64,000 nucleotides of DNA from Chryseobacterium suipulveris (GTDB lineage Bacteria; Bacteroidota; Bacteroidia; Flavobacteriales; Weeksellaceae): the NCBI RefSeq assembly GCF_022811685.1, contig NZ_CP094532.1, positions 2,071,501 to 2,135,500 of the forward strand, given 5' to 3'. The position numbers and the translations under genes were made by a program. Positions 52,343 through 61,733 of the stretch are shown one piece after another; positions within the stretch are counted from its first letter, which is position 1, and the number at the start of each line of letters is the position of its first letter. The notes below the pieces were generated by a model. It had not been told where the DNA came from and did not search any database. It saw nothing but the letters and a program-made list of their open reading frames with translations.

Positions 52343-52418
52343 GCCCCAATTCCAATTTGATCTTAAGGTTGAATTTGAATTAGCACATTTCCAAATTAGC
52401 ACATTCTCAAATTAAGCA

Positions 52419-53183
52419 ATGAATTTAAAACTCCACAAACCCCTCTGCATTTTCGATCTGGAAACTACAGGAACCAACGTCGGCAAAGACCGCATCGTAG
52501 AAATCTGCATCCTTAAAGTAAATCCCGACGCTTCGCGTGAGAGCAAAACCTGGCTCGTCAATCCCGAAATGTACATTCCGAAAGAAGCGAGCGCCGTACA
52601 CGGAATTTTTGATGAAGATGTGAAAGACGCGCCGAAATTCAAAGAAATTGCACCGAAGATTATGGAGATGATTTCCGGCAGTGATCTGGGCGGATTTAAT
52701 TCCAACCGTTTTGATGTGCCGCTTTTGGCGGAGGAACTTCTCCGTGCCGAAATCGATTTTGACCTCAGCAAATTCCGAATGATAGACGCGCAAACCATTT
52801 ACCATAAAATGGAACCCAGAAATCTCACCGCCGCCTACAATTTCTATTGTGGCAAAACTTTGGAAAATGCCCATTCTGCGGAAGCGGATGTTTTGGCAAC
52901 CTTCGAGGTACTCGATGCGCAGGTTGGCTTTTATGAGGAACTTCCGAATGAAGTTGCGGGATTGAGCGAATTTTCCTTCCACAATAAATTTGCGGATTTG
53001 GCGGGATTCATCGCATTCGACGACGACGGTAAGGAAATCTTCACCTTCGGTAAATACAAAGGACAAAGAGTAAAAGACGTTTTCCAGAAAGATTTGGGCT
53101 ATTTTGGCTGGATCCAAAACGCCGACTTTCCGCTTTACACGAAAAAGGTTTTGACGGGAATACAGCTGCGGTCAAGATTTTAA
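52419..53183 (+). CDS. DnaQ-like 3'-5' exonuclease
   Basis: A 254-residue DEDDh exonuclease: ExoI motif IFDLETTG (residues 9-16), ExoII LGGFNSNRFDVPLLAEEL, ExoIII NAHSAEADVLATFEVL. The C-terminal part FGKYKGQRVKDV and LGYFGWIQNADFP resembles the exodeoxyribonuclease X C-terminal domain. It may act in DNA repair or proofreading. The 76 bp before it are AATTAGCACATTTCCAAATT word-repeats. Confidence 0.88.
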   Translation: MNLKLHKPLCIFDLETTGTNVGKDRIVEICILKVNPDASRESKTWLVNPEMYIPKEASAVHGIFDEDVKDAPKFKEIAPKIMEMISGSDLGGFNSNRFDVPLLAEELLRAEIDFDLSKFRMIDAQTIYHKMEPRNLTAAYNFYCGKTLENAHSAEADVLATFEVLDAQVGFYEELPNEVAGLSEFSFHNKFADLAGFIAFDDDGKEIFTFGKYKGQRVKDVFQKDLGYFGWIQNADFPLYTKKVLTGIQLRSRF

Positions 53184-53277
53184 TTTGAAAATTTGGTAAT
53201 TTGGTAATTTGAAAATTGATACATTTCAAATTGCTAATTGCTACATTGGTACATTGTTAAATTGATACATTAATTAA
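53184..53277. repeat. intergenic word-repeat
   Basis: TTTGAAAATTTGGTAATTTG, then CTAATTGCTACATTGGTACA and similar words fill the gap between the exonuclease and FAH genes. Confidence 0.65.
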
Positions 53278-53886
53278 ATGAAAATCATCTGCATCGGTAG
53301 AAACTACGCCGAACACGCGAAAGAACTCGGAAATGAAATTCCCGAAAAACCCGTGATCTTTATGAAACCCGATACCGCGGTGTTGAAAAAAGGATCCGAT
53401 TTCTATATTCCCGAATTTTCTGACGACATCCATTACGAACTCGAGGTGGTGCTGAAAATCTCAAAGGGAGGAAAATACATCCAGGAAGAAAATGCCGCAA
53501 ATTATTATGACGAAATCGGTTTGGGAATCGACTTCACGGCGCGGGATTTACAGGCAAAGCTGAAAGAAAAAGGACTTCCGTGGGAACTGGCAAAAGGATT
53601 CGACGGAAGTGCAGTAGTTTCCGAATTCTTCAAGAAAGAAGATTTTGATTTGAAGAACCTCAACTTTTCATTAATGAAGAACAAAGAAAAAGTTCAGGAT
53701 GGAAATACTTCGCTGATGCTTTTTACACCCGAAAAAATTATTGCATTTGTTTCCCAATATTTCACACTGAGAGTTGGTGATCTGATTTTCACGGGAACCC
53801 CGAAAGGAGTGGGAAAAGTTTCGGAGAACGATATTTTGGAGGCGTTTCTGGAGGACAAAAAAGTTCTGGACCTTAGAATTCAATAA
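53278..53886 (+). CDS. fumarylacetoacetate hydrolase family protein
   Basis: A 202-residue FAH-fold enzyme: IGRNYAEHAKELGN, YELEVVLKISKGGKYI with metal-binding Glu, GLGIDFTARDLQAKLKEKGL, KGFDGSAV and FTGTPKGVGKV. The family includes acylpyruvate and oxaloacetate-type hydrolases and decarboxylases; short members such as this one are often acylpyruvase or FAHD1-like. Exact substrate unknown. Confidence 0.9.
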   Translation: MKIICIGRNYAEHAKELGNEIPEKPVIFMKPDTAVLKKGSDFYIPEFSDDIHYELEVVLKISKGGKYIQEENAANYYDEIGLGIDFTARDLQAKLKEKGLPWELAKGFDGSAVVSEFFKKEDFDLKNLNFSLMKNKEKVQDGNTSLMLFTPEKIIAFVSQYFTLRVGDLIFTGTPKGVGKVSENDILEAFLEDKKVLDLRIQ

Positions 53887-53944
53887 AAGTTAACTTGGGA
53901 GTTTTCGAAAAAATCCCTAACTTTAGTGAACAAAATTTTTAGTC

Positions 53945-54379
53945 ATGATCAACATTATCTTACCTGTAGATTTTTCCGAGGCAACCGACAAACTTGTTGA
54001 TGGTGCCGTAAAATTTGCCAAAGAAACAGGCGGCAAGATCTGCCTGATCCACGTTGCACCTTCCGATATTGGTTTTGCGATCGGAGACATGGGATTCCAG
54101 TATTTCCCTGAAGTTGAGCAGAACGAAATTAAGCAGGAACTCCTGCAACTCAACAATATCGAGCAGCAAATCATTGCACACGGCGTGGACTGCGAACACC
54201 TGCTAAAACAAGGAGTTGCAGGCGACATCATCCTGGAATACGCCAACAGCGTAAACGCGGGCTATATCGTGATGGGTTCACATGGACGAAGCAATATGTA
54301 CGATGTTTTCGTGGGAAGCTTGACCAAAGAACTGACCCGAAGATCGCAGATCCCAGTTTTGGTGATTCCGATTCATTGA
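53945..54379 (+). CDS. universal stress protein (UspA family)
   Basis: A 144-residue single Usp domain: INIILPVDFSEATDKLVDGA at the start and the nucleotide-binding tail YIVMGSHGRSNMYDVFVGSL, the G-x2-G-x9-G-S pattern that binds ATP. It could be an ATP-binding stress protein. Monocistronic with two hairpins after the stop. Confidence 0.92.
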   Translation: MINIILPVDFSEATDKLVDGAVKFAKETGGKICLIHVAPSDIGFAIGDMGFQYFPEVEQNEIKQELLQLNNIEQQIIAHGVDCEHLLKQGVAGDIILEYANSVNAGYIVMGSHGRSNMYDVFVGSLTKELTRRSQIPVLVIPIH

Positions 54380-54390
54380 GAAATTCCTAA

Positions 54391-54463
54391 AGGTTTTTCA
54401 AAAAAAAACTAATTTAGATTACCCCATCCCTAAAGGGAGCAAATTAGTTTTTTTCGAAAAATC
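54391..54463. repeat. hairpin with ACCCCATCCCTAAAGGGAG core
   Basis: Arms AAAAAACTAATTT and AAATTAGTTTTTTT (extended by GGTTTTTC/GAAAAATC) surround the core. Same core as at 15705-15808, 18174-18217 and 61734-61836, but with different, again self-complementary arms. Probably works as terminator of the Usp gene. Confidence 0.8.
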
Positions 54464-54492
54464 TTTCATACCCGATCGACGTACTAAAACAC

Positions 54493-54520
54493 AAATCCCG
54501 AAGAAAATTCTTCGGGATTT
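54493..54520. terminator. bidirectional terminator
   Basis: AAATCCCGAAGAA, AA, TTCTTCGGGATTT: a perfect 13-bp inverted repeat between the convergent Usp and DUF6341-like genes, with T-runs on both sides. Confidence 0.85.
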
Positions 54521-54542
54521 TTATAGTAAGAAAGGGTATCAA

Positions 54543-54779
54543 TTATTTATTTTCTTTTCTCATTATATTGGGGTCGTAATAAGGATGCTTTCCTTCCGTC
54601 GGCGAATAATATTCCTTGTCTTTGTCGCCACCCAAAGTAACTACCAAAACGTAGCACCAGTAGCAAAACAACACAGTTCCAGCGATGAAGAGCAACCAGT
54701 TTACGATGTTGCCTGCAAAATCAAAAAAACCGTATGACCATTTGAACAGATCGCTTAAGAATAACCAGAAAGACGTCAT
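54543..54779 (-). CDS. small membrane protein (DUF6341-like)
   Basis: A 78-residue protein with one or two hydrophobic segments (NIVNWLLFIAGTVLFCYWCY) and a charged tail (KEYYSPTEGKHPYYDPNI). The MTSF start and the NIVNW region resemble DUF6341 proteins, which in flavobacteria sit beside DUF6427 genes as here. The two genes are divergent with 42 bp between starts. Function unknown; family by recall and synteny. Confidence 0.6.
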   Translation of the reverse strand: MTSFWLFLSDLFKWSYGFFDFAGNIVNWLLFIAGTVLFCYWCYVLVVTLGGDKDKEYYSPTEGKHPYYDPNIMRKENK

Positions 54780-54821
54780 TATTTTCCTTTTTTAAATTAA
54801 CTTTGCACAAATTTATAAAAA

Positions 54822-55730
54822 ATGTTCCGATTACTTTCAAAAGAAAGCAATATTTTTTCAGTTCCTGTTTATATTGGTATTCTTCTGTTGATTGTTATCG
54901 GATTTAATTTTCTGGATTTCAACACTTTAGATATCGTTTCAGCGATCGTGACTTTTGCAGGTGTTGCTTTGGGATATTTCTGTTTTAATGCGATTGCGCT
55001 CAATTACCAAACCCATCTTCCGCTTTTTCTGTACACGGCTGTGATTTTCGCACTTTATCCTGGAGATTTGGATATCGGAATCGCGGTTTCGCTTTTCACC
55101 AACTCCATCATTCTATTGTTATTGACGGACACCGATATGTCGGTTCGGAAAAATTCGTATATCCTGATCGGAGCGATTTTGGCTGTGAATTTCATTTTTC
55201 TTCCCACAACTTGGCCGATGTGCTTCTTCGTTATCATGCATATTATCGGAACTTCCGACAGAATTGGGCTGCATTTTTTCAGGTTGTTTTTTGGCATTTT
55301 CCTTATTGCAATTTCGTATTTTGGGATCGCCTATTTTCTGGGAATGAATTCCTGGAATCCCGATTATTTTCCGTTTAGGAATTTCAAGCCGATGACGGAT
55401 TTTTCTACTCTGCTGATTCTTCTTCCGATATTGTTAATGTTGATTTATGCTGTTCTCGACCACTTTAACCATTACAATAAAAAGAGTCCGACCAGTAAAT
55501 TCAAATATACTTTCCTGTTGGTTTTTATGCTCGCTCAGCTGATTACCATCATCCTCTACATGGGAAAAACGTACGAATACCTGCTCCTCGTCGCGCTTCC
55601 TGTTTCCATTATTTTAAGCAGAATGTTGAAATTCCTACCCAGATACTGGATGCGTGAACTCGGTTTGTGGCTGGTTATTATATGCCTGGTTCTCTTCAAA
55701 CTGGCCAGTTTTTATCACTTTAATATTTAA
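54822..55730 (+). CDS. polytopic membrane protein (DUF6427-like)
   Basis: A 302-residue protein with about eight helices and very little soluble sequence. FRLLSKESNIFSVPVYIGIL at the N-terminus fits the DUF6427 family; the neighbouring DUF6341-like gene supports it. Role unknown, possibly gliding or envelope related by genus context, but nothing in the sequence shows it. It ends 5 bp before the DUF3109 gene. Confidence 0.6.
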   Translation: MFRLLSKESNIFSVPVYIGILLLIVIGFNFLDFNTLDIVSAIVTFAGVALGYFCFNAIALNYQTHLPLFLYTAVIFALYPGDLDIGIAVSLFTNSIILLLLTDTDMSVRKNSYILIGAILAVNFIFLPTTWPMCFFVIMHIIGTSDRIGLHFFRLFFGIFLIAISYFGIAYFLGMNSWNPDYFPFRNFKPMTDFSTLLILLPILLMLIYAVLDHFNHYNKKSPTSKFKYTFLLVFMLAQLITIILYMGKTYEYLLLVALPVSIILSRMLKFLPRYWMRELGLWLVIICLVLFKLASFYHFNI

Positions 55731-55735
55731 ATGAA

Positions 55736-56320
55736 ATGATTCAAATCGATAATAAATTAATTTCCGAAGATATTTTTTCCGAAGAATTCGTGTGCAACCT
55801 GAGTAAATGTAAAGGAGCATGTTGCGTGGAAGGCGATGTAGGCGCACCTTTAGACAAGCACGAAACCGAAATCCTCGACCGCATCTTCGAAAAAGTAAAA
55901 CCTTACCTCAGAAAAGAAGGCGTCGAAGCCATCGAGCAGCAAGGAACATGGACGATCGATCCGATGGACGGTGATTTCGTTACTCCGATGGTGAACGGAA
56001 ACGAGTGCGCCTACGTAATTTTCGATGAAAAAGGAATCACCAAATGCGGCATCGAAAAAGCGTACGAAGACGGCGCCGTCGATTGGCAAAAACCTATTTC
56101 GTGTCATATTTATCCGATCCGTGTCAACGAATATTCGACTTTCACAGCGTTAAACTACCACGAATGGTCGATTTGCAGCGATGCCTGTACTTTGGGAAAA
56201 GAACTGCAGGTTCCCGTTTATAAATTCCTTAAAACCCCGTTAATCAGAAAATACGGCGAGGAATTCTACACCACGCTTTGCGAAGCTGCGGAGGAATGGA
56301 ACAGGGAGTTTAACTCTTAA
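55736..56320 (+). CDS. DUF3109 family cysteine-rich protein
   Basis: A 194-residue protein with conserved cysteines in FVCNLSKCKGACCVEGDVGA, NECAYVIFDEKGITKCGIEK, ISCHIYPIRV and WSICSDACTLG. The pattern suggests a metal or iron-sulfur site, related to the CxxxCxxCC type of YkgJ-like proteins. The function is unknown. It begins 5 bp after the preceding gene, so the two are likely cotranscribed. The following gap (56321-56418) is ATAATGAATAATGAAGAATT word-repeat. Confidence 0.9.
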   Translation: MIQIDNKLISEDIFSEEFVCNLSKCKGACCVEGDVGAPLDKHETEILDRIFEKVKPYLRKEGVEAIEQQGTWTIDPMDGDFVTPMVNGNECAYVIFDEKGITKCGIEKAYEDGAVDWQKPISCHIYPIRVNEYSTFTALNYHEWSICSDACTLGKELQVPVYKFLKTPLIRKYGEEFYTTLCEAAEEWNREFNS

Positions 56321-56418
56321 TTAATAATGAATAATGAATAATGAATAATGAAGAATTAAGAATTAAGAATTATTGGAGATTTGCTGTTTGACAAATTTTA
56401 TTACCTTTAAATAAAAAA

Positions 56419-57072
56419 ATGTCGGAGCACTTTGAACTTTTTGACCTTTACAAAGCAGTTTTTGCCATTATCGCAGGTTTGATTTTAGGTTTCGAGCGGG
56501 AAATGAAGGAAAAATCCGCGGGGTTGAAAACCATCACCGTCATCTGTCTCGGTTCTACCCTATTCTCGATCCTTTCCTACAAGTTTGCGGGTGAACACGG
56601 CGATCCCACCCGAATCGCGTCGTATATTGTAGGCGGAATCGGTTTTCTTGGAGCAGGCGTAATTTTCAAACAGGGACTGAATGTGCACGGATTGACCACC
56701 GCGGGAATTATTTGGATCACTTCCGCAATCGGAATGGCGATCGGTTTTGGGGAAATTTCTATGGCTTTTATTTTTCTGATTCTGGCGCTCGCTGTCATTT
56801 ATTCGGCACAGTATATTTCGGACCATTTCCTTCCCCAACATCATAACAAGGTCTTGAAAATAAAATTTGCCGATGAAGATTTTGGCGGTGCCAAGAAAAG
56901 GATATTAGAAGAGCTTTCGAAAATCTGTAAAGAAATGAGCGAAATCGGTTTACACAAGGAAGGTGCCGAAGTTCAGGTAACACTCGACATCCACATCGAC
57001 AATAAAAAAATCGTGAAACTGGAGGAATATCTTTCAGAAAATACAAAAATCGAGTCGTTCAGTTATCACTAA
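56419..57072 (+). CDS. MgtC/SapB family membrane protein
   Basis: A 217-residue protein with a five-helix MgtC domain (LILGFEREMKEKSAGLKTIT, GDPTRIASYIVGGIGFLGAG, GLTTAGIIWITSAIGMAIGFG) and a C-terminal cytoplasmic ACT-like domain (KIKFADEDFGGAKKRILEEL). Family members influence magnesium limitation and ATP synthase in enterobacteria; in Bacteroidota the role is not established. Confidence 0.9.
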   Translation: MSEHFELFDLYKAVFAIIAGLILGFEREMKEKSAGLKTITVICLGSTLFSILSYKFAGEHGDPTRIASYIVGGIGFLGAGVIFKQGLNVHGLTTAGIIWITSAIGMAIGFGEISMAFIFLILALAVIYSAQYISDHFLPQHHNKVLKIKFADEDFGGAKKRILEELSKICKEMSEIGLHKEGAEVQVTLDIHIDNKKIVKLEEYLSENTKIESFSYH

Positions 57073-57077
57073 AAACA

Positions 57078-57103
57078 AATCCGCCCCATTTCTGAGGCGG
57101 ATT
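57078..57103. terminator. bidirectional terminator between mgtC-like and tig
   Basis: AATCCGCC and GGCGGATT pair around CCATTTCTGA between convergent genes. Its arms share the CCGCC/GGCGG sequence of the terminator at 47664-47698. Confidence 0.8.
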
Positions 57104-57133
57104 CTATTTTCAATTTGCTGAATGCAGCAGAAT

Positions 57134-58468
57134 TTATTTCTTCAATTCTTCCAAAAACTCGTCGTGGGAAATTTTGGTTTCTTTCTTGATCGCTTTCTCC
57201 AGGATCACATCTTTCAGTTTCGCCATTGCAACTTCAGAAGAAATCTGACGAACCTGCTCCTGGTCTTTCAGCATTTCCACAGCATATTTCTGGATTTCTT
57301 CATCACCCAAATGGTGGATTCCGTAGATCGCCAACTGGTTTCTTACCAACTGTTCCGCTTGCGCCAAAATATCAGCATAATCCAATTTGATGTCGTTGTC
57401 GTTCATCAGTTTTCCTTCGAGGATCTGGTATTTCAAAACGTTCTTTTCAGCTTCCAGAACTTCTTTTGCCTGCTCTTCGGTTTGAATATTTTCGTTGTTG
57501 AAAATCAACCATTTTGTAAGGAAAGTTTCTGGTAATTTCACCTCTTCTTTTTGGTTGATCTGTTCCAAAACTTTGTTTACGAAATGTACATCGGCATTCT
57601 GCTGGAAATACTCGTCAAGCTCAGTTTTCACCTTAGCTTTCAGTTCTTCTTCGGATTTGATATTTCCTTCACCATAAACCTTGTCGAACAAGTCCTGATC
57701 CAATTTAGCCAAATCCAGACCGTAGAAATCTTTCACTTTCACTTCCAATTCGTTGTGGTGAAGGTGCTCTACTTCATCTTTACTGAAACCTAATTCTTTC
57801 GCCAATTCCTCGTTTTTCTGGAGGTCTTCCTTGGTTACTTTCACAGTTCCTTCCATCGCCAAATCTTTCACCAGTTTGAAAGCTTCCTTTCTATCAGCGT
57901 TTACTACAGTATTTTTCGGATGGTGGTGGTGTTCACCTTCTGCATCAGCTTCTACGATTTGGGTAATTTCTAAAGCAACGTGGGAATCTTTTCCGATTTT
58001 TTCCTGTGGAACCTGCGTCGCAAAACGCTTCTGCATATTCTCGATGCTTTGGTTGATTTCCTTGTCAGAAGCTTCTACCTTGAAGTGCGGAGCTTCATAT
58101 TTTGAAAGGTCAACAGTGAATTCTGGTTCGTAACCCACCTCGAACGCTACCGAAAGTTGCTCTGCATTGTGGTTGAAATCGTCCACTGGTTGCGGTACAG
58201 GTTGACCTACCAAACGGAGTTTGTTCTCGTTGATATAGTTGTTCAGCGCATCAGAAACCTGCTTGTTGATTTCTTCAAAAGCAATTCCCGCCTCATATTG
58301 TTTTCTCACCATACTCAATGGCACTTTCCCTTTTCTGAATCCTGGAACCTGCGCATTTTTCGCAAAGTTCAGGAGTTGCTTTTCAACTTTATCTTTGTAG
58401 TCCGCCTTATCTAAAGTCACTGTAAGTAATGCACTTACATCATCATGTTTGGTCGCTGTAACGTTCAT
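57134..58468 (-). CDS. tig: trigger factor
   Basis: A 444-residue ribosome-associated chaperone. The N-terminal ribosome-binding domain has PGFRKGKVPLSMVRKQYE (the signature loop is GFRxGKxP). The middle and C-terminal parts are divergent, and the usual FKBP catalytic residues are hard to find, as often in Bacteroidota trigger factors. A His-rich loop EGEHHHHPKN occurs near residue 180, and HHLGD later. Single gene, convergent with the MgtC-like gene. Confidence 0.9.
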   Translation of the reverse strand: MNVTATKHDDVSALLTVTLDKADYKDKVEKQLLNFAKNAQVPGFRKGKVPLSMVRKQYEAGIAFEEINKQVSDALNNYINENKLRLVGQPVPQPVDDFNHNAEQLSVAFEVGYEPEFTVDLSKYEAPHFKVEASDKEINQSIENMQKRFATQVPQEKIGKDSHVALEITQIVEADAEGEHHHHPKNTVVNADRKEAFKLVKDLAMEGTVKVTKEDLQKNEELAKELGFSKDEVEHLHHNELEVKVKDFYGLDLAKLDQDLFDKVYGEGNIKSEEELKAKVKTELDEYFQQNADVHFVNKVLEQINQKEEVKLPETFLTKWLIFNNENIQTEEQAKEVLEAEKNVLKYQILEGKLMNDNDIKLDYADILAQAEQLVRNQLAIYGIHHLGDEEIQKYAVEMLKDQEQVRQISSEVAMAKLKDVILEKAIKKETKISHDEFLEELKK

Positions 58469-58545
58469 TATTGATTAAAATTTAGGTTGCAAAAATAGGA
58501 ATTTTTTTTGATTTTTTGGCAAGAAAAATCGGATCAAATAACTGC

Positions 58546-59097
58546 TTAATTCTTAACCCCAAAAGTGGCCACCGCATCGGTTTCGCCACCGATTGCGGAT
58601 CCGAAAACTGTTCCCGTTTGCTGCTCACTCACCGAAACCGCATCGTGGATCAGCTTCACTACCAGTTCGGGATTCGCAGAATTCTCCGCTTTCAGCACTT
58701 GCCATTTGGTTTGGAGACCGAGTTTGTTTCCGTCGGTCCTGGTAGAATGTTCATCATCAATCCTCGTCAAATCAATTTGGGAACCATGAAATTCAAAGAT
58801 GAGGAAATGCTCGTCTTTCGCGGCAATGATGCTTTCGGTTTCGTCTTCGTTTCCGTTCAGGAAAACGATTTCGACAGTGTAGGATTTTCCATCGGTCAGT
58901 TTAATGACGGGATGGGTGGTCGAATTCATCGTGTAATTATAAGTCTGCACAATTCCCGTCGCGTCGTCTTTGATGTTGAGGATGATGTTGGAAATATCTT
59001 CCTGTGAAAGGACGTCCAGATCTTCATCGGCTCTACTGCACGCGAAAAGAAAGATTGCTATGGTTAAGAAAAGGGTGAAATATTTTGAGATTTTCAT
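58546..59097 (-). CDS. lipoprotein downstream of a TonB receptor
   Basis: A 183-residue lipoprotein (MKISKYFTLFLTIAIFLFACSRAD, Cys20) with a beta-rich domain: IVQTYNYTMN, KLTDGKSYTVEIVFLNGNED, FLIFEFHGSQIDLTR and an Ala/Val end. Start 59097 is chosen because the in-frame upstream codons read through word-repeats. It follows the TonB receptor on the same strand after a 122-bp repeat gap, so it may be its accessory protein, as seen for many surface lipoproteins next to receptors. Family not recognised. Confidence 0.7.
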   Translation of the reverse strand: MKISKYFTLFLTIAIFLFACSRADEDLDVLSQEDISNIILNIKDDATGIVQTYNYTMNSTTHPVIKLTDGKSYTVEIVFLNGNEDETESIIAAKDEHFLIFEFHGSQIDLTRIDDEHSTRTDGNKLGLQTKWQVLKAENSANPELVVKLIHDAVSVSEQQTGTVFGSAIGGETDAVATFGVKN

Positions 59098-59099
59098 TT

Positions 59100-59218
59100 T
59101 ATTTAAGGGTATTTGAGGTTGTTTGAGGTTTGAGGTTGTTTGAAGTTTCAAGTTCTAAGTTTCAGGTTTCAGATTCCGACTTCCTTCCATCATCCATCTT
59201 CCGACTTCGGACTTCCAA
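59100..59218. repeat. intergenic word-repeat
   Basis: GTTTGAGGTTTGAGGTTGTT, TTTCAAGTTCTAAGTTTCAG, then TCCGACTTCGGACTTCCAAC words. Combines the two word types found separately at 8389-8454 and 494-530. Confidence 0.65.
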
Positions 59219-59219
59219 C

Positions 59220-61604
59220 TTAAAAGCTATACTTCACATTCACGATAACATTTCTCCCCATTTCGTAGGAGAAAAATCGAAGTCGGTTCAGATAATCCTT
59301 GTAATTCACATTGAAGAGGTTGGTCACATTGACTCCCGCAGAAAAATTCTTACTAAGGTTTATCCCCGTCTGAATTCCCCAAAGTGAGTAACCTTTCGGC
59401 GGCGTCGATAAATCCAGGGTTTTCTCCACCTGAACTCCGTTTTCGTAGATATTCACGGTTGGATTGTATTTTGGGAAACGGTTCTGAGAAAGGAATGTTC
59501 GGTTTTCTATTTTGAAATAAAAGTCATTCCACTCCGCTTTTGAAAATTCCAGACTGTTGGAAAAATTCGGCGGCATCATCAGAATCAGCGGTTGGTTGTG
59601 CGTCTGGTCCTGTCCGTACACATACGAAAATCTTCCTTTGTAATTGAAGTTGGAATTGATTTTCAAACTGGCGTCAAAATCAAGCCCATACATTTTTGCA
59701 TCGACCTGCATATAGCTCCAAACAGGGAAAACGCCGAGAATGGTGTTTTGAATTCCCGTCGGAACTTCGGTGATGAAATTCTTTGTCAAAAACAAATACG
59801 GATTCACCGAAATATGCAAACCCTGAAGTACAGGGAGTTTCGCATCGACATTTAAGTTAAACTGGTGTCCATCCTCATTTTTCATTCCCATATTTCCCAC
59901 CTCGATAATCGCCGCGGAATGATGAAGTCCGTCTGCAAAAAGTTCAGCAATATTCGGTGTTCTGCCCACTTTTGCGTAATTAAATTTCACGTCAAAATTT
60001 GAAGAAGGTTTGTATTCGATTCCTGCATTGAACGACAGGTTTCCGAAATTCAGAATCGGATTCGTGAAGACTCTGTTTCCTTCCGTCTTTACATAAAACT
60101 GTGAAAAATCCTGCTGATAAAGATTTTCCCAGGTATTCAGATCGTACCATTTTTTTACATTATATTTTGTGAGATCATAACGTAAACCCGCTTCAACATT
60201 GAAGTGTGGAGTAACTTTATATTTAAAGACTGAGTAAATCCCTCCTGAATATTTGGAATAATTCGGAACAAGCCGTCTCGCCTGAGTTTCGGGAGTCGAG
60301 TAATTGTATTGGTAAAGCAAATCAACCCCGGTTTCCAAATTCCAAAGCGGACGCTCAATTAAGTTATTGAGATTAAACTGATTGGTAAACAGCTCCAAAT
60401 CTAGCGAAGCCACATCGTAAAGCTCACCGCGACGAACATCATACTCCTTTCTGTGGTTGTACTGAAAACTGTAATCCGCCGAGATTTTTCCCAGATGCTC
60501 AAACCTTTTGAATCCCGAAATTTTGGCAATATGATGCTGAACGTCCTGTTTCGGATTCTCAATAGAATACGAGAATTCTCTTTGATAGATAGGGATATCC
60601 GTTGTTAGTGCTTTATAAAAATCCTCCAGGTTTCCCATATCGGAACCTCTGTAGATCCCGATTTGCTGATTCGTCACACTGTAATCCATCGAAAGTCCCT
60701 GCAGAAAAGAATTATGCTGAAGTGTGAATGCGAACGAATTTGCATTTAACCCAGTGTTCATCAGGTTGTAATCGGGAGTGTTCAGGTCGCCGATTCTTTT
60801 GTAGCCACCGTTGGTTTTCACTGCCCAACCATTTTGCCAGGTTTTCACAAGGTTCAAATCGAAGCCAATTCCTTTTCCATTCGAGATTCCCGAAAGGTTT
60901 GCCGCACCTTTCAGCGTGTCTTTTCTCGGAAAAATCTGCGGTTCCATCACCACTACTCCACCGATGGCGTCGCTTCCGTATTTCAAAGCGGATGCGCCTT
61001 TAATCACGTCGATATGTTCAAAACTGTTGATGTCCACATTCGGCGCGTGTTCCACTCCCCATTCCTGTTCCGCCATTTTCACCCCGTTATTGATGATGGG
61101 AACTCTGCTTCCGTAAAGTCCATGAATAACAGGTTTCGCGATATTGTTTCCAGTTTTCAGTGCGCCAACTCCAGAGATATTTGACAACACGTTGCCCAGA
61201 TTCTCGGTGGCATTTCGGGAAATTGCTTTTTTGTCGAGCGTTTTTACAATCATCGAGGCGTTGCTGTTGTGCGGTCGGTGTATGGTCACTGTTTCAAGGT
61301 CCTCGATATGGTGCTCCAGATTCAAGGTGAGATTCAAATCCTTGTCGACGGTGAGTTGCTCGGTAAAATTTTCACATTCTTCGTGAGTGGCGGTCAAGAT
61401 ATAAGTTCCCTGTTTTATATTTTTAAAGATGAAGTTTCCATTGGTATCGGAAGTTGCCGAGTAATTTCCAATTTTTATTAAAGCGTTGTTTAATGGTACT
61501 TTGTCGTGGAAATCGATGATTTTCCCTTTGACCTCGAAAGTTTTCTGTGCGTAAGAAAAAGCCAGTCCAAAAAAAACCAGACATATATTAATAATGAATT
61601 TCAT
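59220..61604 (-). CDS. TonB-dependent outer-membrane receptor
   Basis: A 794-residue receptor: signal MKFIINICLVFFGLAFSYAQ, a carboxypeptidase-regulatory-like domain (20-100, GKIIDFHDKVPLNNALIKIG), a plug (NLGNVLSNISGVGALKTG, PVIHGLYGSRVPIINNG, VIKGASALKYGSDAIGGVV) and a 22-strand barrel ending NVIVNVKYSF with the terminal Phe. The plug lacks a clear hint of substrate. The small His/Cys protein upstream at 61848 and the lipoprotein downstream suggest a metal (zinc, copper) uptake operon; inference. Confidence 0.92.
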   Translation of the reverse strand: MKFIINICLVFFGLAFSYAQKTFEVKGKIIDFHDKVPLNNALIKIGNYSATSDTNGNFIFKNIKQGTYILTATHEECENFTEQLTVDKDLNLTLNLEHHIEDLETVTIHRPHNSNASMIVKTLDKKAISRNATENLGNVLSNISGVGALKTGNNIAKPVIHGLYGSRVPIINNGVKMAEQEWGVEHAPNVDINSFEHIDVIKGASALKYGSDAIGGVVVMEPQIFPRKDTLKGAANLSGISNGKGIGFDLNLVKTWQNGWAVKTNGGYKRIGDLNTPDYNLMNTGLNANSFAFTLQHNSFLQGLSMDYSVTNQQIGIYRGSDMGNLEDFYKALTTDIPIYQREFSYSIENPKQDVQHHIAKISGFKRFEHLGKISADYSFQYNHRKEYDVRRGELYDVASLDLELFTNQFNLNNLIERPLWNLETGVDLLYQYNYSTPETQARRLVPNYSKYSGGIYSVFKYKVTPHFNVEAGLRYDLTKYNVKKWYDLNTWENLYQQDFSQFYVKTEGNRVFTNPILNFGNLSFNAGIEYKPSSNFDVKFNYAKVGRTPNIAELFADGLHHSAAIIEVGNMGMKNEDGHQFNLNVDAKLPVLQGLHISVNPYLFLTKNFITEVPTGIQNTILGVFPVWSYMQVDAKMYGLDFDASLKINSNFNYKGRFSYVYGQDQTHNQPLILMMPPNFSNSLEFSKAEWNDFYFKIENRTFLSQNRFPKYNPTVNIYENGVQVEKTLDLSTPPKGYSLWGIQTGINLSKNFSAGVNVTNLFNVNYKDYLNRLRFFSYEMGRNVIVNVKYSF

Positions 61605-61733
61605 TAAAATTAAATTTTAGGAGAATAAATACGAAAATGCCAAGGTTTGATGCAAAACCTTTAACAAACATTTTCAAAAAAAACTTTAATTGAGTGCCTG
61701 TTTAAATTCTATTCATAAAAGAAATATGATGTC

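Noticed and set aside
52425..53117. 230-codon ORF antisense to the exonuclease gene
   Set aside because: The sense strand has complete DEDDh motifs; the antisense frame is a shadow.
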